NCBI GenBank assembly: GCA_021432605.1
Contig: MU271144.1
Location: 1,050,606-1,114,605 of the forward strand
DNA: 64,000 nt
Source of the DNA: Coniochaeta sp. PMI_546
Taxonomy: Eukaryota; Ascomycota; Sordariomycetes; Coniochaetales; Coniochaetaceae
Reading direction: 5' to 3'
Position 1 is the first letter of the stretch. Each line of letters opens with the position of its first letter. The position numbers and the translations under genes were made by a program. Below are positions 40,646 to 51,294 of this stretch, one piece after another. Below the pieces are notes generated by a model, which was not told where the DNA came from, did not search any database, and saw nothing but the letters and a program-made list of their open reading frames with translations.

Positions 40646-43600
40646 AACACTTAGCTGCCCCCGTCAATATGAAGTCGTCGGACTATCACGACGACCTTTG
40701 ACAGGCAGCGAATGACCCTGTTGGCCTGGTCTAAGCGGTGGCAAGATGCTCTGTGCCTACGAAGGACTTCCGCACCCTGTCCTTGCCTGGGCCGTCGTCC
40801 CGCTTCCATTTGTGATGTGATCGAAAGACAGATCAACAGATCCAGCAGTTCGTGGAGAAAGAACCTGGGCGGTCCCTGCAATCGGTTGGCGAGAGGCACA
40901 GATGGAAGCACGATCCGTCGGTCTTCGGCCGCCTCACCGGTTGACGACCAATTCACCTTTTTGCCGGCTGGGCTGTTGGACCCGAGAAATTCGACCATGC
41001 AGCGTGCTACAGGCAGTACACTAGCTGCAGGTGCCGGTCCCAGAAGCGAGGTCTCGACATGTGCGGAGAGTGTAAATTTCAAGAGAGCAACGTAGCAAAT
41101 GCAGTTCGTGCGTGCGAAGAGGGGCAGAACGGCCGATCTTTCCAAGAATCGTCAAATCAGACCATGCCGTATTCGTTACCCCGGACAGGCTAAAGGAATT
41201 CCTATGTCGTTTTAAATTGAGGCTTTTGCAGGGTCCTCGCCGGTTCGAAGGGACCCCGTTTCGCAAATCCGGGGCAGCACCAGGAAACGGGTTGATATCC
41301 ATTTCTGGCCCTTGTCGCCGGTGTGCTATCTCAGCCTATCTATCTGTTGGTTGGGGGGTTGGCATGACCGCGGCTACCTATCCGCGGCCCGTTAGCCACC
41401 AGCCCGTACCGGGTTTGTTAAAGATCCAACGGGCTCGTTCCGTGGAAGGATGGAAATTCTCCTTGATGCTGGAAGCTCGCGATGATCAAACTGAACCCAG
41501 GCTGCCAGCCACTCGATTCCAGGCTGGTACGTTGAACATAACACTTCCCATTATGGACTATTTTTGCTGCTCCATGCATGTGATAGTGTCCTTATTTTGC
41601 CTCTGGTTGACCGCTCTGTAATGTGTATGACTGTCGGTATGTACGATACCAGCAGAGACCCAAGAAGAGTGCTGGTGGCGCAGATCCGAATAGTTCTAGC
41701 CCTTGATTAGGCAAGTCTCTCTGAAGATTGTACAGCGCGGTGTAAACACAAGGTGACGAGATGATATTTCGTCTCATCTCCCTGTGTCCACAAAAAATGA
41801 CAGGTCAACAGGAAAATTTCTTCCCAATTGTTTTCTCGTCGTGATTCAACTTCGGGAACGCTGGGCCTGCTCGCTCTGCTCAGCCGAAAGGATCGATTCC
41901 CAACCTGGTGGTTCTTGTCACGGTCCTCGACCCAAGTCCATGGTGGCGAGGACATGGCCATCCAGCTAATCTTCGTTAGCTCGACCAGCACGCCCCCGGC
42001 TCGTCGACAGGGCTCGTGCTTTTTTGAAGGCAGAGAGCGAAATGCGCCAAGTTCTGAACCCTTCCGTCCCATGTTCCCCGGACGGCTGTCACTTTGTCAC
42101 GCCTTCACGCTGTTTGGGAGGCAGTCCTGGCTCGTAGAGAATTGTGGGCACCGCTAAAGGTTCCGTGAACAGCCACTTCTCGGAGCTCTCTGGCGGTCGG
42201 CATGAACAAGTGCTTGTTGGTCTACTTGGTTATTGCTAGCCCCATGTGTACCAAAAGTTGTATGTGGAGCTTTCAATGCGAACATCCATGTCCATCCTCG
42301 GAGAGGCCAGCACGGTGAATGCAACTTCGTCCTAACGTGGGAGGAGGCATCGAGAAGCGTCCGAGGGTTCTCATGTTTGCCACGCTAGCTGGTAGCACTC
42401 GGTTGATATCTGGGACTTCGACATGCTTTGCTGTCCTAGTCATTGATTACGACGAAGCCAATGCTAGGTCCGTTTTTCTTCCTCGCCGGGTGGAAGAAAA
42501 GGCAATGTACACACCATCCGTTAGCAGGATGATCACGTTGGTTCTCGCATAATCTGAATAACAAAAAGTTGCGGTTCCTGCATTTGGTTCCTGCAGCTAT
42601 CAATTGCGGTGCTGTGTCAGAATGCAGGAACGAGGATCAGTCTGAACTGCGTGAAAAGAAGTACCTTCCAGTTCAAGGTACTTCTCCACCAGTTGGCCAA
42701 ACCCCGGTGAAAGGACAGCGTGGTGTCTGGGTGTCAGGGTGTGTGTCTCTCACGGTGCGATTAGCCAAAACACACGGCCTCGAAGCTCCAACTTCGGGAG
42801 GGCGAGAACTACGCCGACCCTTGTCAGCATGAAAGGCCTGGGCTGCTGTTCTCAGTACCGCTGCTCCAAAGCTACTCGACAGTCGAAGGCCAACACCAAA
42901 ACAGACAGAACTGGTGGAGCCTGACCATGATCCTTTTGCAATACGTGTAGGCATGTTGTCTGCTAAGCTGTGGAACGAAAACTGTGTAGAGGAAGTGCTC
43001 TTACCTGGGTTATTGTGTGGTTATGTAAACGACGCCAAAGACAGATGCTGTCCCTACGTGTACACACTACTGTAGACACAGTTTGCCCTCGGCTACCAAA
43101 TGTCGCCACCGGAGTAACGACATCTATCAGTTCCGTGGATGCTTGAGAAGAGATCTTCTGAAACGTGAAACAAGCAAACGAAAGAACTCCCTAACGAATG
43201 AGAAACTTCACAGCATAAGCAAGAGGTAAAGTGGCGCGAACAATGCTCCCTTCGCCCAAAGCGAAGCAAGGAGAGTGAAAGTCAAACGTCAGAAACCGGA
43301 GGCTAAAGCAATTTGAATCGATGAAGCCTGCATGGCATCAAAAAGGTGCAGGAATACTTCAGTGCTAGCAGAGCGCTTGATAAGGATACGACGAAAATCC
43401 TTGTGTTCGCGGTTCTGACGATTGGATTCCAAGGTCTTCCTCTGACCTCTATGGCTTTACTAGTGGAGTATGCCAAAGCGAACTCCCAGCGGTGTGCTGT
43501 CCGTCGAAGGGCTGAATGTGGTCACACGATGGAGCCAGTCTATAGAGACCTGTCAGTTATCTCATGTATTGGCCAGAAAACGTGCTGGTTGACCTCTGGT

Positions 43601-46600
43601 GAAGCTTTGGCTTTGCCAAACCGAAGACTCGGCGACTTGTCAGCTTTGGAAGATTGACAAGTGAGGGAGGAGTTCCAGGAGCGCGCGTGTTTCGTTCGGT
43701 TCCAGTCTCGAAGACAGTCAATTCCTACTGGTGGATTGCGGGGTCGAGTCTAAGTGCTTGCAGGAAGATGGAGCGGCTTACTCCTCATACGCGGTTCTGG
43801 TTGGTCAACTGCTTGGCTAAGGCGATGTTTCCCGCTGACAAGACCACGGTGTGGTCCTTTGGGTCCAGCTCCCAAGAGAACGACTTCATAACGACAGCCT
43901 CTGCCCTTTTCGGCCTGTGAGTGGTTGATGTTAACTAGCTGCTTCTTCGTCTATCCACTGTATGTGTTTCATGTTGTTCGACTTGTGCCTGATACGAGCG
44001 ACAACGTCATCGGCTTGCCTTGCAAATCAAGTGCTCACCACGAGGATTACTACTTTGTTTCTCGAGGGCTGATTGACGAGAGCAGACCTAATGTGAGCTT
44101 CCCGCAAGACAATATACTGTGAGACGGCTACATAATAGAGTTGCTGTGGTAAGCATGTCTGCAGACCGATGGCCTGTTGGCCAGGGTATCTCCCACAGTA
44201 CTACTGTGTATAGCGTGTCCAGTGAACAAGTGCTGCCGTGTCTGGTCCTAGACATTCTATCGGTGGTTTATCGAGAGACTCCTTCCGTCGTCGGCAGATG
44301 CTATATACATCGCCCGTTAGGCACCAACCTTACTGTGTAGGCGTCCAGGGCATCTTCTTCATGCGTCTCCCTCTTCTGGTTGTGCCGCCCGAAAGTGGGT
44401 AGTAGGTCGTCCAGGCGCTGTCATTCCGCGATATGGAGACAATCTATCTGACGGAACAGAGCAGCGAAGCCATGTGTGCCGTGTGGTTGCGTTTCACACT
44501 TCTGGCGAAAGAGATATTCTTAGAAACGTTTATATTCCGTAATCCGCTCTACGTTGAAGAGTCTTGCTGTAACATAGATCATACAAAGTACACTAAAGCA
44601 TATATGCCCACTCGGAGGTTTTCGAGACTGAGCGTTCCCGGTTCTCAACTCTCCAAAGGCATTGACTCAAAGCGGGCGGAGATCCCAGGACTCGATATCA
44701 ATGCGAGCCACTGCAACTGTGTGCTTGTCACCTTCTGTTATTTGCCGAGTGTTTCGTCTCTCGTCGAGCATGAATCTCGCATGAGAACCACCAAAAGAGT
44801 GGGATTTACGGATGTGTTCGGTACCTTACATTCTGCATCAAGATCGCTGCCATCTTTCCGCTGATTGTGGCCGATCCTAAGTTCAGGACTTTGAGAGCCC
44901 TCGACGACGATCCAGTCCGCACTGCGACACTGAGAGGCTGGGGATGCACAACTCTCAATGCGAAGCATTGCTTCACACCGACTCCAAAGACTGGGAATGG
45001 CACAGCGAGACGCCCTGCTCTTCTTCAAGATGTCTTTTGTCTTACTGAATATATGAAGCATTTCGGGTGCGTGATACTCACTTACGGTCCAACCATTCAC
45101 GAAGCGTCGACGTGGTGTTTGTGACGGCACGAGCAGCTAAGTAGGTGGCCTCTTTGTCGCGATTTTCGTACCTTGCATAAAGTACTAGAGAACCGCTAGA
45201 ACCGCCCTTCCCAGCAGACGATCGTTGCGGCGCGAATAGCATGTTGAGTATGTGTGACAGAACAGCGAATGGCCGTGTCGCTCTTGCCGTCGGACGAGGT
45301 TACCATCGGGTCCTACTCGCTGGCCATTTGTGCAAATTGTGTGGATGGCAACCTCGACCAGGTTCGTGGCCTATCAGCAGCCAGCAACTGAGCGTGGTCG
45401 GCTTCATGCATGCACCAGTGCCACTCGTTGGCCTGTGTTTCTCAAAGAGGAACGAGGAATCACAATTCAGGAACAGAAAACGACAAAAGTTTCCATTCGA
45501 GTGCGGTCCAACGCCTCGACATAAAGTACCTCACCTCAGGTTCTGCTGTTCTGTGTGTGCCACCCACCACGTTTGCCAAAGAGTTCCTGCTGTAGTTCTT
45601 GTGCGTGGCATCTGCCTCGTGCATATCTTCCAAAATTACGAGCGTACTGTGTGTACAATCAAATACCACCACGGAGGGGCAACTTTCGTCTCGTATCCGT
45701 CCGACTTTTCCTCTCTTTGCCGTCAGTATGGAGCACCGTGTCACTGAGGTACCTTAATTACGGTGCTACTGGAGATGCTGCATAACTCGTTGTGGGCGTA
45801 GCAGGACGCAGTCATTATGCAACTACTGCAGATGAACAAGCAACCAAAAAAAAAAAAGTCATTCCATGCCCACTTCTCAAATCGACTCGACACTGCATGC
45901 AAGATGCTTTCGAGTACCAAGCCTCTCGCCCACGGCATCGACGTTCGCCTGGCCATTGAATTTTTCGTCCTTTCTACTGGAATGAATTGCCTGCCAAAGA
46001 GGTAGCCATCAATCACCTCACTTGCTGCACATCTTCGTATACAGCTGTGCGTGCATTGAGAGAAGGGCAGGTACAGGAACCACCACGGTCGCTGCTCACG
46101 GCCCCAGTTAGACCAGGCGGCCATGTCATGTCTGGGGGGCCCAACTCGACGGCCTCATTCGGCCACAGTCCGCCAACCGGGGGTCGCCCGGGTACGTATC
46201 GATAGTCATTCGGTCACAAAACGCACCACAAAGTATCTGCCGTCGTGCGGTACATCTGTCGCTCTGGAGTAGGGTATGTACTGTGTATAACTCTGCGCCA
46301 GAATTAGAATGGTTTAGTGGCTGAGCCCATCAATCCACACAAGTCCACCCACACAACCCATCAGGTGTTTTCCGTCTTGCCCCAGACATGCAGCAGGGGC
46401 AGGTCCCTGTCAGTTCTGCGCCGCCCACCCGCCAGTGGGTTTCTCGTCCTGACGGCCCTGGTCGCTCTGTTCAGTGAGACATGGCAAAGGTGGGTTGTGG
46501 GTGGATGTCGACCACGGTCCATCACGTCCATCGAGCCAAGCATGGCCCAATCCTCGTCTGGAACACCTACCCCCCAGGGACCAGTGGCCGAGTGCCTATC

Positions 46601-47271
46601 GCATGCCCGGCTCTATCAAAGCACCCTGCTCCGTTGATCTTGTCTCTCGGGACTTACATATTCTCAGAGGGACCCCCGACCTCGACGCTCGTCCTCTCTT
46701 CTGGCCCTCATCATGATCGGCAGATCCGTCGACTTGAACGTGTGACTACTTCTTCTTTTACATATCGGTTCTTGTTTCTTTTTGGGCTTCGAGCTTTTTG
46801 GAATTCACCATTCCTTCCCTTCATTCGTATAGCTGACGCAGTCCCTTCGTGTACTATCACCATACTATCACTCTCTGCTCGTATCGACCCAAGGATATAG
46901 CGGGTGTGAGACAGGAAGACCAACGACCGATCATCACGCACTCGGACTCGTCGATGTACATCAACAACCCTCGAAGCTCTTAAAAACACAGAGAAGTCCA
47001 TGATCTAGCGATCTAGACTTCCGTCCGTTCTTTCCAGATAGACCGAACCCACCATCTTTAGGCCAGCTTGCCCACAACCTTCGACAGAACCCTGTATCAC
47101 CATATCGCCAGCACATATACCTAATTCATAAACGCAAATATCTGATATCCACGAGAAAAGCGGTCGTCTTTCTTGACTCTGGTTAGTAGTCACCGGTTCT
47201 TGGTTGTCAAGTGTCTGGGAAATAGAGAAGTGTCCAGGGCTGACTTTAGGACCTACAGCAGGATTATCAAG

Positions 47272-49390
47272 ATGGAATCAATGGCTACCCGCGCTATGGC
47301 TCCTGCTGCATTCTACTACTACGGTCCCGAGGCCGGCCAAGAGAACCGGCAACACATGCACCCGCACTTCACATCGCACCCGGGTATGCAGCAGATGCCA
47401 ATGTACCCCATTGTGCCTACCGTGCCTTCGACGCCGCTCTACTCGAGGCCGAACTCGTCGTGCTCTCAGTCGGTGGTGTCCGCCAAGGTTTACAACGCCA
47501 GCGTGGCCGTTGCCATGACTCCGATGGCGTCGCCGCAACCGCTAGCCCACAAGCCTTCGATCATGCTTGAGACTGAGTTCCGGGACACCGAATACTACCC
47601 TTCGACGCCTCCATTGTCGTCGTCGTCGTCCAGCAGCGTCATCAGCAGCCCCGGCAGCTGTGATATGCTTCAGACTCCCTTGAACCCAATGTTTTCTGGG
47701 CTGGATGGCTACGAAGGCGAAGAAGGAATCAAGGCCGAACAGCTTGAGAACTTCCCGAATGTGGAGTGGTCTACCTGCGCATCTCCACCCATGACACCTG
47801 GTGAGTTGTGCTTTTCGTCTTTTCTCTCTCTTTTGTTCTGGCTATCCTGGTCTCTCCCGCCGTTTGATAATTATGTGGCGCCATTTACGTATCCGCATCT
47901 GCAAGTGAAGTCGGAGAAGAGAAGGGAAAAGAAGCTCGGAGCATTGAGGTTGAAAACTGCAGTATTCGTGACTTCTCATAATCTGGGCAATATTTTGCGG
48001 GGCACTTCCGATTGCAGCTTATTTTCCCCCCCTTCCCGTTCACCAACGCCCCTACCTTATTTTTGAGATCGTACCTTCCAGCTAGAAGGGCCCAAAATTG
48101 AAAACCTACTTTTGGCTTGAGCGAGGAGATTTTGGGGCTGACCAGAACTTTCGCGCAGTGTACCTGCAGTCACAGGTCAAACCCGTCTCATTAGCAGCAC
48201 CTGCAAGCTACCAACACAACATTGCATCAGCTGTTAGCGAGCTTCTCTCCACAGCCTCGTGCCCATCACTGTCTCCTTCCCCCTCACCAGCCTACGCACG
48301 ATCGGTTGTCTCTGACGACGTCGATTTCTGCGATCCGAGGCATCTCACAGTCGGTACGGTCAATTCCACCTTGGCACCAGAATTTACTGCGCTGCCGACC
48401 CTCTGCGCTGGTGAAGACGAGGACCACAAGTTTGTTCTCAGGGGTCAACTGCCTCTCACCGCAACCCCGGCCGTGACACCAACCTCGTCATTTGAGTTCA
48501 ACTCGCAACACTGCCACGGTTTGCCTTCGTTTGACGATTTCTCCGACCTTGAATCCGAGGACGATTTTGTCAACGGTCTTGTGAATCTCGGTGAGCTCCC
48601 GTCGGAACAGGTCACCACTCGGTCGCGTGCCAGCTCCGACGCCATCTCTCTCGGACAGTCGAGCTACGTTTGCGAGGACCTCGAGGACCTGGACGAGGGC
48701 GAGAGTTTTGACGGACTGCCCAGCCCGCCTCAGTCCTGCCAGGACAGTGAAGAGCCTCAATCAAAGCGCATCAAGCTGTCCAGCGAGCCTTGCCAGCCCA
48801 TCATGAACGCAACCGCCGAGTCTGCTTCGGGTTCCACCGAGCAGCCAAGCAACCAGAGCAACGCTGGGGCCGACTCCAAGAACAACAACTCGACCACGTC
48901 ATCTGAAGGCTCGGAGAATGCCGGCACCACTCCCCTGCCTGTGTCGCAAAACCGTCGCGGACGCAAGCAATCCCTCACCGAGGACCCATCCAAGACGTTT
49001 GTTTGTGAGCTGTGCAATCGCCGTTTCCGCCGGCAAGAGCACCTGAAGCGGCACTATCGCTCGCTCCACACCCAGGATAAGCCTTTTGAGTGTGGCGAGT
49101 GCGGAAAGAAGTTCTCGCGGTCGGACAACCTCGCTCAGCACGCACGGACTCACGGTTCGGGCGCTGTCCACCTCGACCTCATCAACGACCCAGAGGCCAT
49201 AGCTGCGGCCGTGGCTGGCCACCCTGCCTACGCCCACCACCACATGATGGCGGCTATGACCGCTGACGACTACAGCAACTACGGCAAGGTCCTCTTCCAG
49301 GTAGCTGCCGAGGTCCCGGGCAGCGCAAGCGAATCATCGTCGGACGAGAGTGGCAGCGACAGCAAGAAGAAGCGGAAGCGGTCCGAGTGA
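47272..49390 (+). CDS. msn2: Msn2/Seb1/MsnA-type C2H2 stress transcription factor
   Basis: Nuclear factor of the general stress response, binding AGGGG (STRE) elements in related fungi. Model join(47272..47800, 48198..49390), 573 aa; start [18 protein letters not shown] in context caagATGG. Residues 1-400 are Ser/Pro/Thr-rich and disordered, with acidic segments ([30 protein letters not shown]) that could activate transcription, and a basic SKRIKL. Two C2H2 fingers at about residues 445-500 have the family-defining reading: [24 protein letters not shown] and [23 protein letters not shown]. The tail is acidic then basic ([10 protein letters not shown]). The single intron is long (397 nt, GTGAGT donor). 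Its acceptor is a tandem TTAGCAG; using the first AG adds one Ala. The intron could hide a small exon, so the join is less sure than the rest. Confidence 0.9.
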
Positions 49391-51294
49391 TCACGATGCT
49401 TTCCCACTGTCATTCTCATTCGCCCTTAGATACACTTTGACAATGTCGATGGTACGCAAATTGGAACGTGCTGTCGCCGTTGAATGCCCGATTATGACCA
49501 CGATCACGACTTCATCTCAGACCTTCCCCGCTACCTTATTACGCGGACCGGTCGTCTAGGGTCAAATCATAAAAGGGAATCACTTCATGAGGCTACTACG
49601 ACCTGGAGGCTGGCTATATATGGAGCGCCACCGAAGGGTCACAAAAAGTTCGGTGCTTTATTACTTTTGCAGCATTTTCCTCTTACCCTTGTATCAACAC
49701 AACCTGCTTCGTCTTTTGCTTTCGGTATCAAACTGCTTTTTAGCGTCGAGCAAAGACTTGCATGATGGAGACACCCCTTGTTTTTTCTCCTTTTACTACG
49801 GGGTGCTGTGGCAGGACGGAATCACCAGGGGGATGGGGCAACCATCAGGGTGTCGGCGTACAAACCTTTTTTTAAAAAGCAGGGCAGCTCTGTTTTCGCG
49901 ATCTGGATGGGGGTTGGAGGAGAGGTCTGGAGGAGAGCAGCCACTTTCACGCACACTTGTTTGTTGTTGCGGATTCAATTTCTTTACGCTCGTTGTAATT
50001 CACAGCAGGCGCAGCTGGTCAGTGTCCGTCGCTCTGGAAATGCTTCTTTTCCCCTCCCCATGGCGGCAGATGCTCAATCTGATCGTCTCTTCTCTTCGTC
50101 TGTGTCTCTAGTTTCCATCTTCTCTTCTGCACTGTCTCTCTCCCGGGCGTTTTCCTCTCAAAGCAGATCTGCGCTGTGCAGGTCACATCAGGCAAGCACC
50201 GCACGAGTTGAGGAAACCCCCGATGTATTGTACAACAATAACCTCGAATCTGTTTCGAAGCTTACTGAACCAAAAAAATTCGTTCCATGCTGCCAAACAT
50301 TACAAGTTCTGAGAATATCTCTCATGCTCCGCCTTCTAGTGACTTGTGACCGGTACTATTGTGGAACAAATCTTCACTGCATATTCTTGTATCGTACGAG
50401 TGTGGTGCTCGTCGTGAGCTGTCACCTGTAGCTCCGATGGAAGGAGAGCAGATGGATGGCGAGATACTCCACAGCTGACGAGACGTTATGACAGCGGAAG
50501 CAGCCAACAAGTACTGTGATAAGTCGGCCAGCTCGGAAGGTCCATCGTCTCCATCCTGGCCGAAGTACAGTGCAGAGAGAAGAGATTGGAGCCTGGTCCC
50601 AAGTGATCTCTAGGGTCCTCATCTCATCTCCTCTACATACGTGGTGACTTGGCTGTTTCGGCACCTCAGGTGCCGTACATAGCCCGGAAATCAAGAAGCT
50701 AATGCTAAACACTAAAGAAAACGTGACATTACTATCATGCGCCGGAGCTACCAAGCAAAGACGATGATAACGGTGTAGATTCTTGGCACTAGAGCCGGGT
50801 ACCTGCGGTTCCGTGTGGCGAAGGACGGGGATCAGCTGTGGGAATCCTTTTGTGGGTAAACTTGCGATGTCGTCGTGTCAAACGTCCAGAACACTGTTGT
50901 GAACAAATCCCATCATACGTAATTTCCCGAATGCAACGAAAAGAGAGAGACTGAAGAAGGAAAAAAGGGCCTGTCAATACTACTGTAGCAGTGTAGTATA
51001 CATGAACACGTGCGTGCGCTAACATCTCCGGCATCTCGTCCGGCTGGCAAGCGCACCTCCACTTTTGGAGATTTGAAGAAAGTTGAGATGGGTCTTGGAG
51101 ACAACGTGGTTTGTTGTCGGTGGACGCAGAAGACATCAACGTTGGGCATCAGATGATTGACATGACCAGCAAGGTTCCTTGCCTGTCGAGTCCCGAGGCC
51201 ATTGAAGTCCACGTGTAGCTTACTGGTCTACCAAGTACCAACCTCGCTGCTCATCTCTCCACTGTCGATCCCAGCCACTAGACGGGCGATCACA
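49391..51294. other. Intergenic region msn2-like gene / dph6
   Basis: 1.9 kb. The first part is T-rich and fits a long 3' UTR of the zinc-finger gene. ORFs in the middle are not coding-like. CACGTG occurs at 51007 and 51209, the second 86 bp before the dph6 ATG. Nothing else recognised. Confidence 0.45.

Larger units (their letters stand above)
34642..47271. other. 12.6-kb region without a supportable gene, upstream of the Msn2/Seb1 factor
   Basis: I read this on both strands. ORFs reach at most about 190 codons, overlap each other on opposite strands, and show no domain, no coherent codon use and no convincing splice junction. There is no recognisable transposase, reverse transcriptase, terminal repeat or tRNA. 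Base composition is balanced rather than AT-rich, so it does not look like a heavily RIP-mutated repeat. It contains a GA microsatellite at its left edge, two telomere-like CCCTAA units at 34973-34984, a cluster of CACGTG sites at 39541-40623, a 9-bp inverted repeat at 40626-40645 and an A12 run near 45846. The last ~550 bp are pyrimidine-rich and probably form the 5' leader of the zinc-finger gene. Confidence 0.7.

Noticed and set aside
41236-41262. tRNA-like B-box (ggttcgaaggg)
   Set aside because: No matching A-box, acceptor stem or anticodon arm around it.
40651-41621. Overlapping opposite-strand ORFs of about 165 codons in the gene-free region
   Set aside because: They overlap head to head, lack domains and splice context, and look like chance frames in 50% GC DNA.
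46481-46900. 139-codon ORF upstream of the stress factor as a separate gene
   Set aside because: Composition like the pyrimidine-rich leader, no domain; at most an upstream ORF.
34642-47271. A decayed transposon or virus-like element filling the gene-free region
   Set aside because: No terminal repeats, target-site duplications, transposase or reverse-transcriptase motifs, or AT-rich mutated repeat composition were recognisable.
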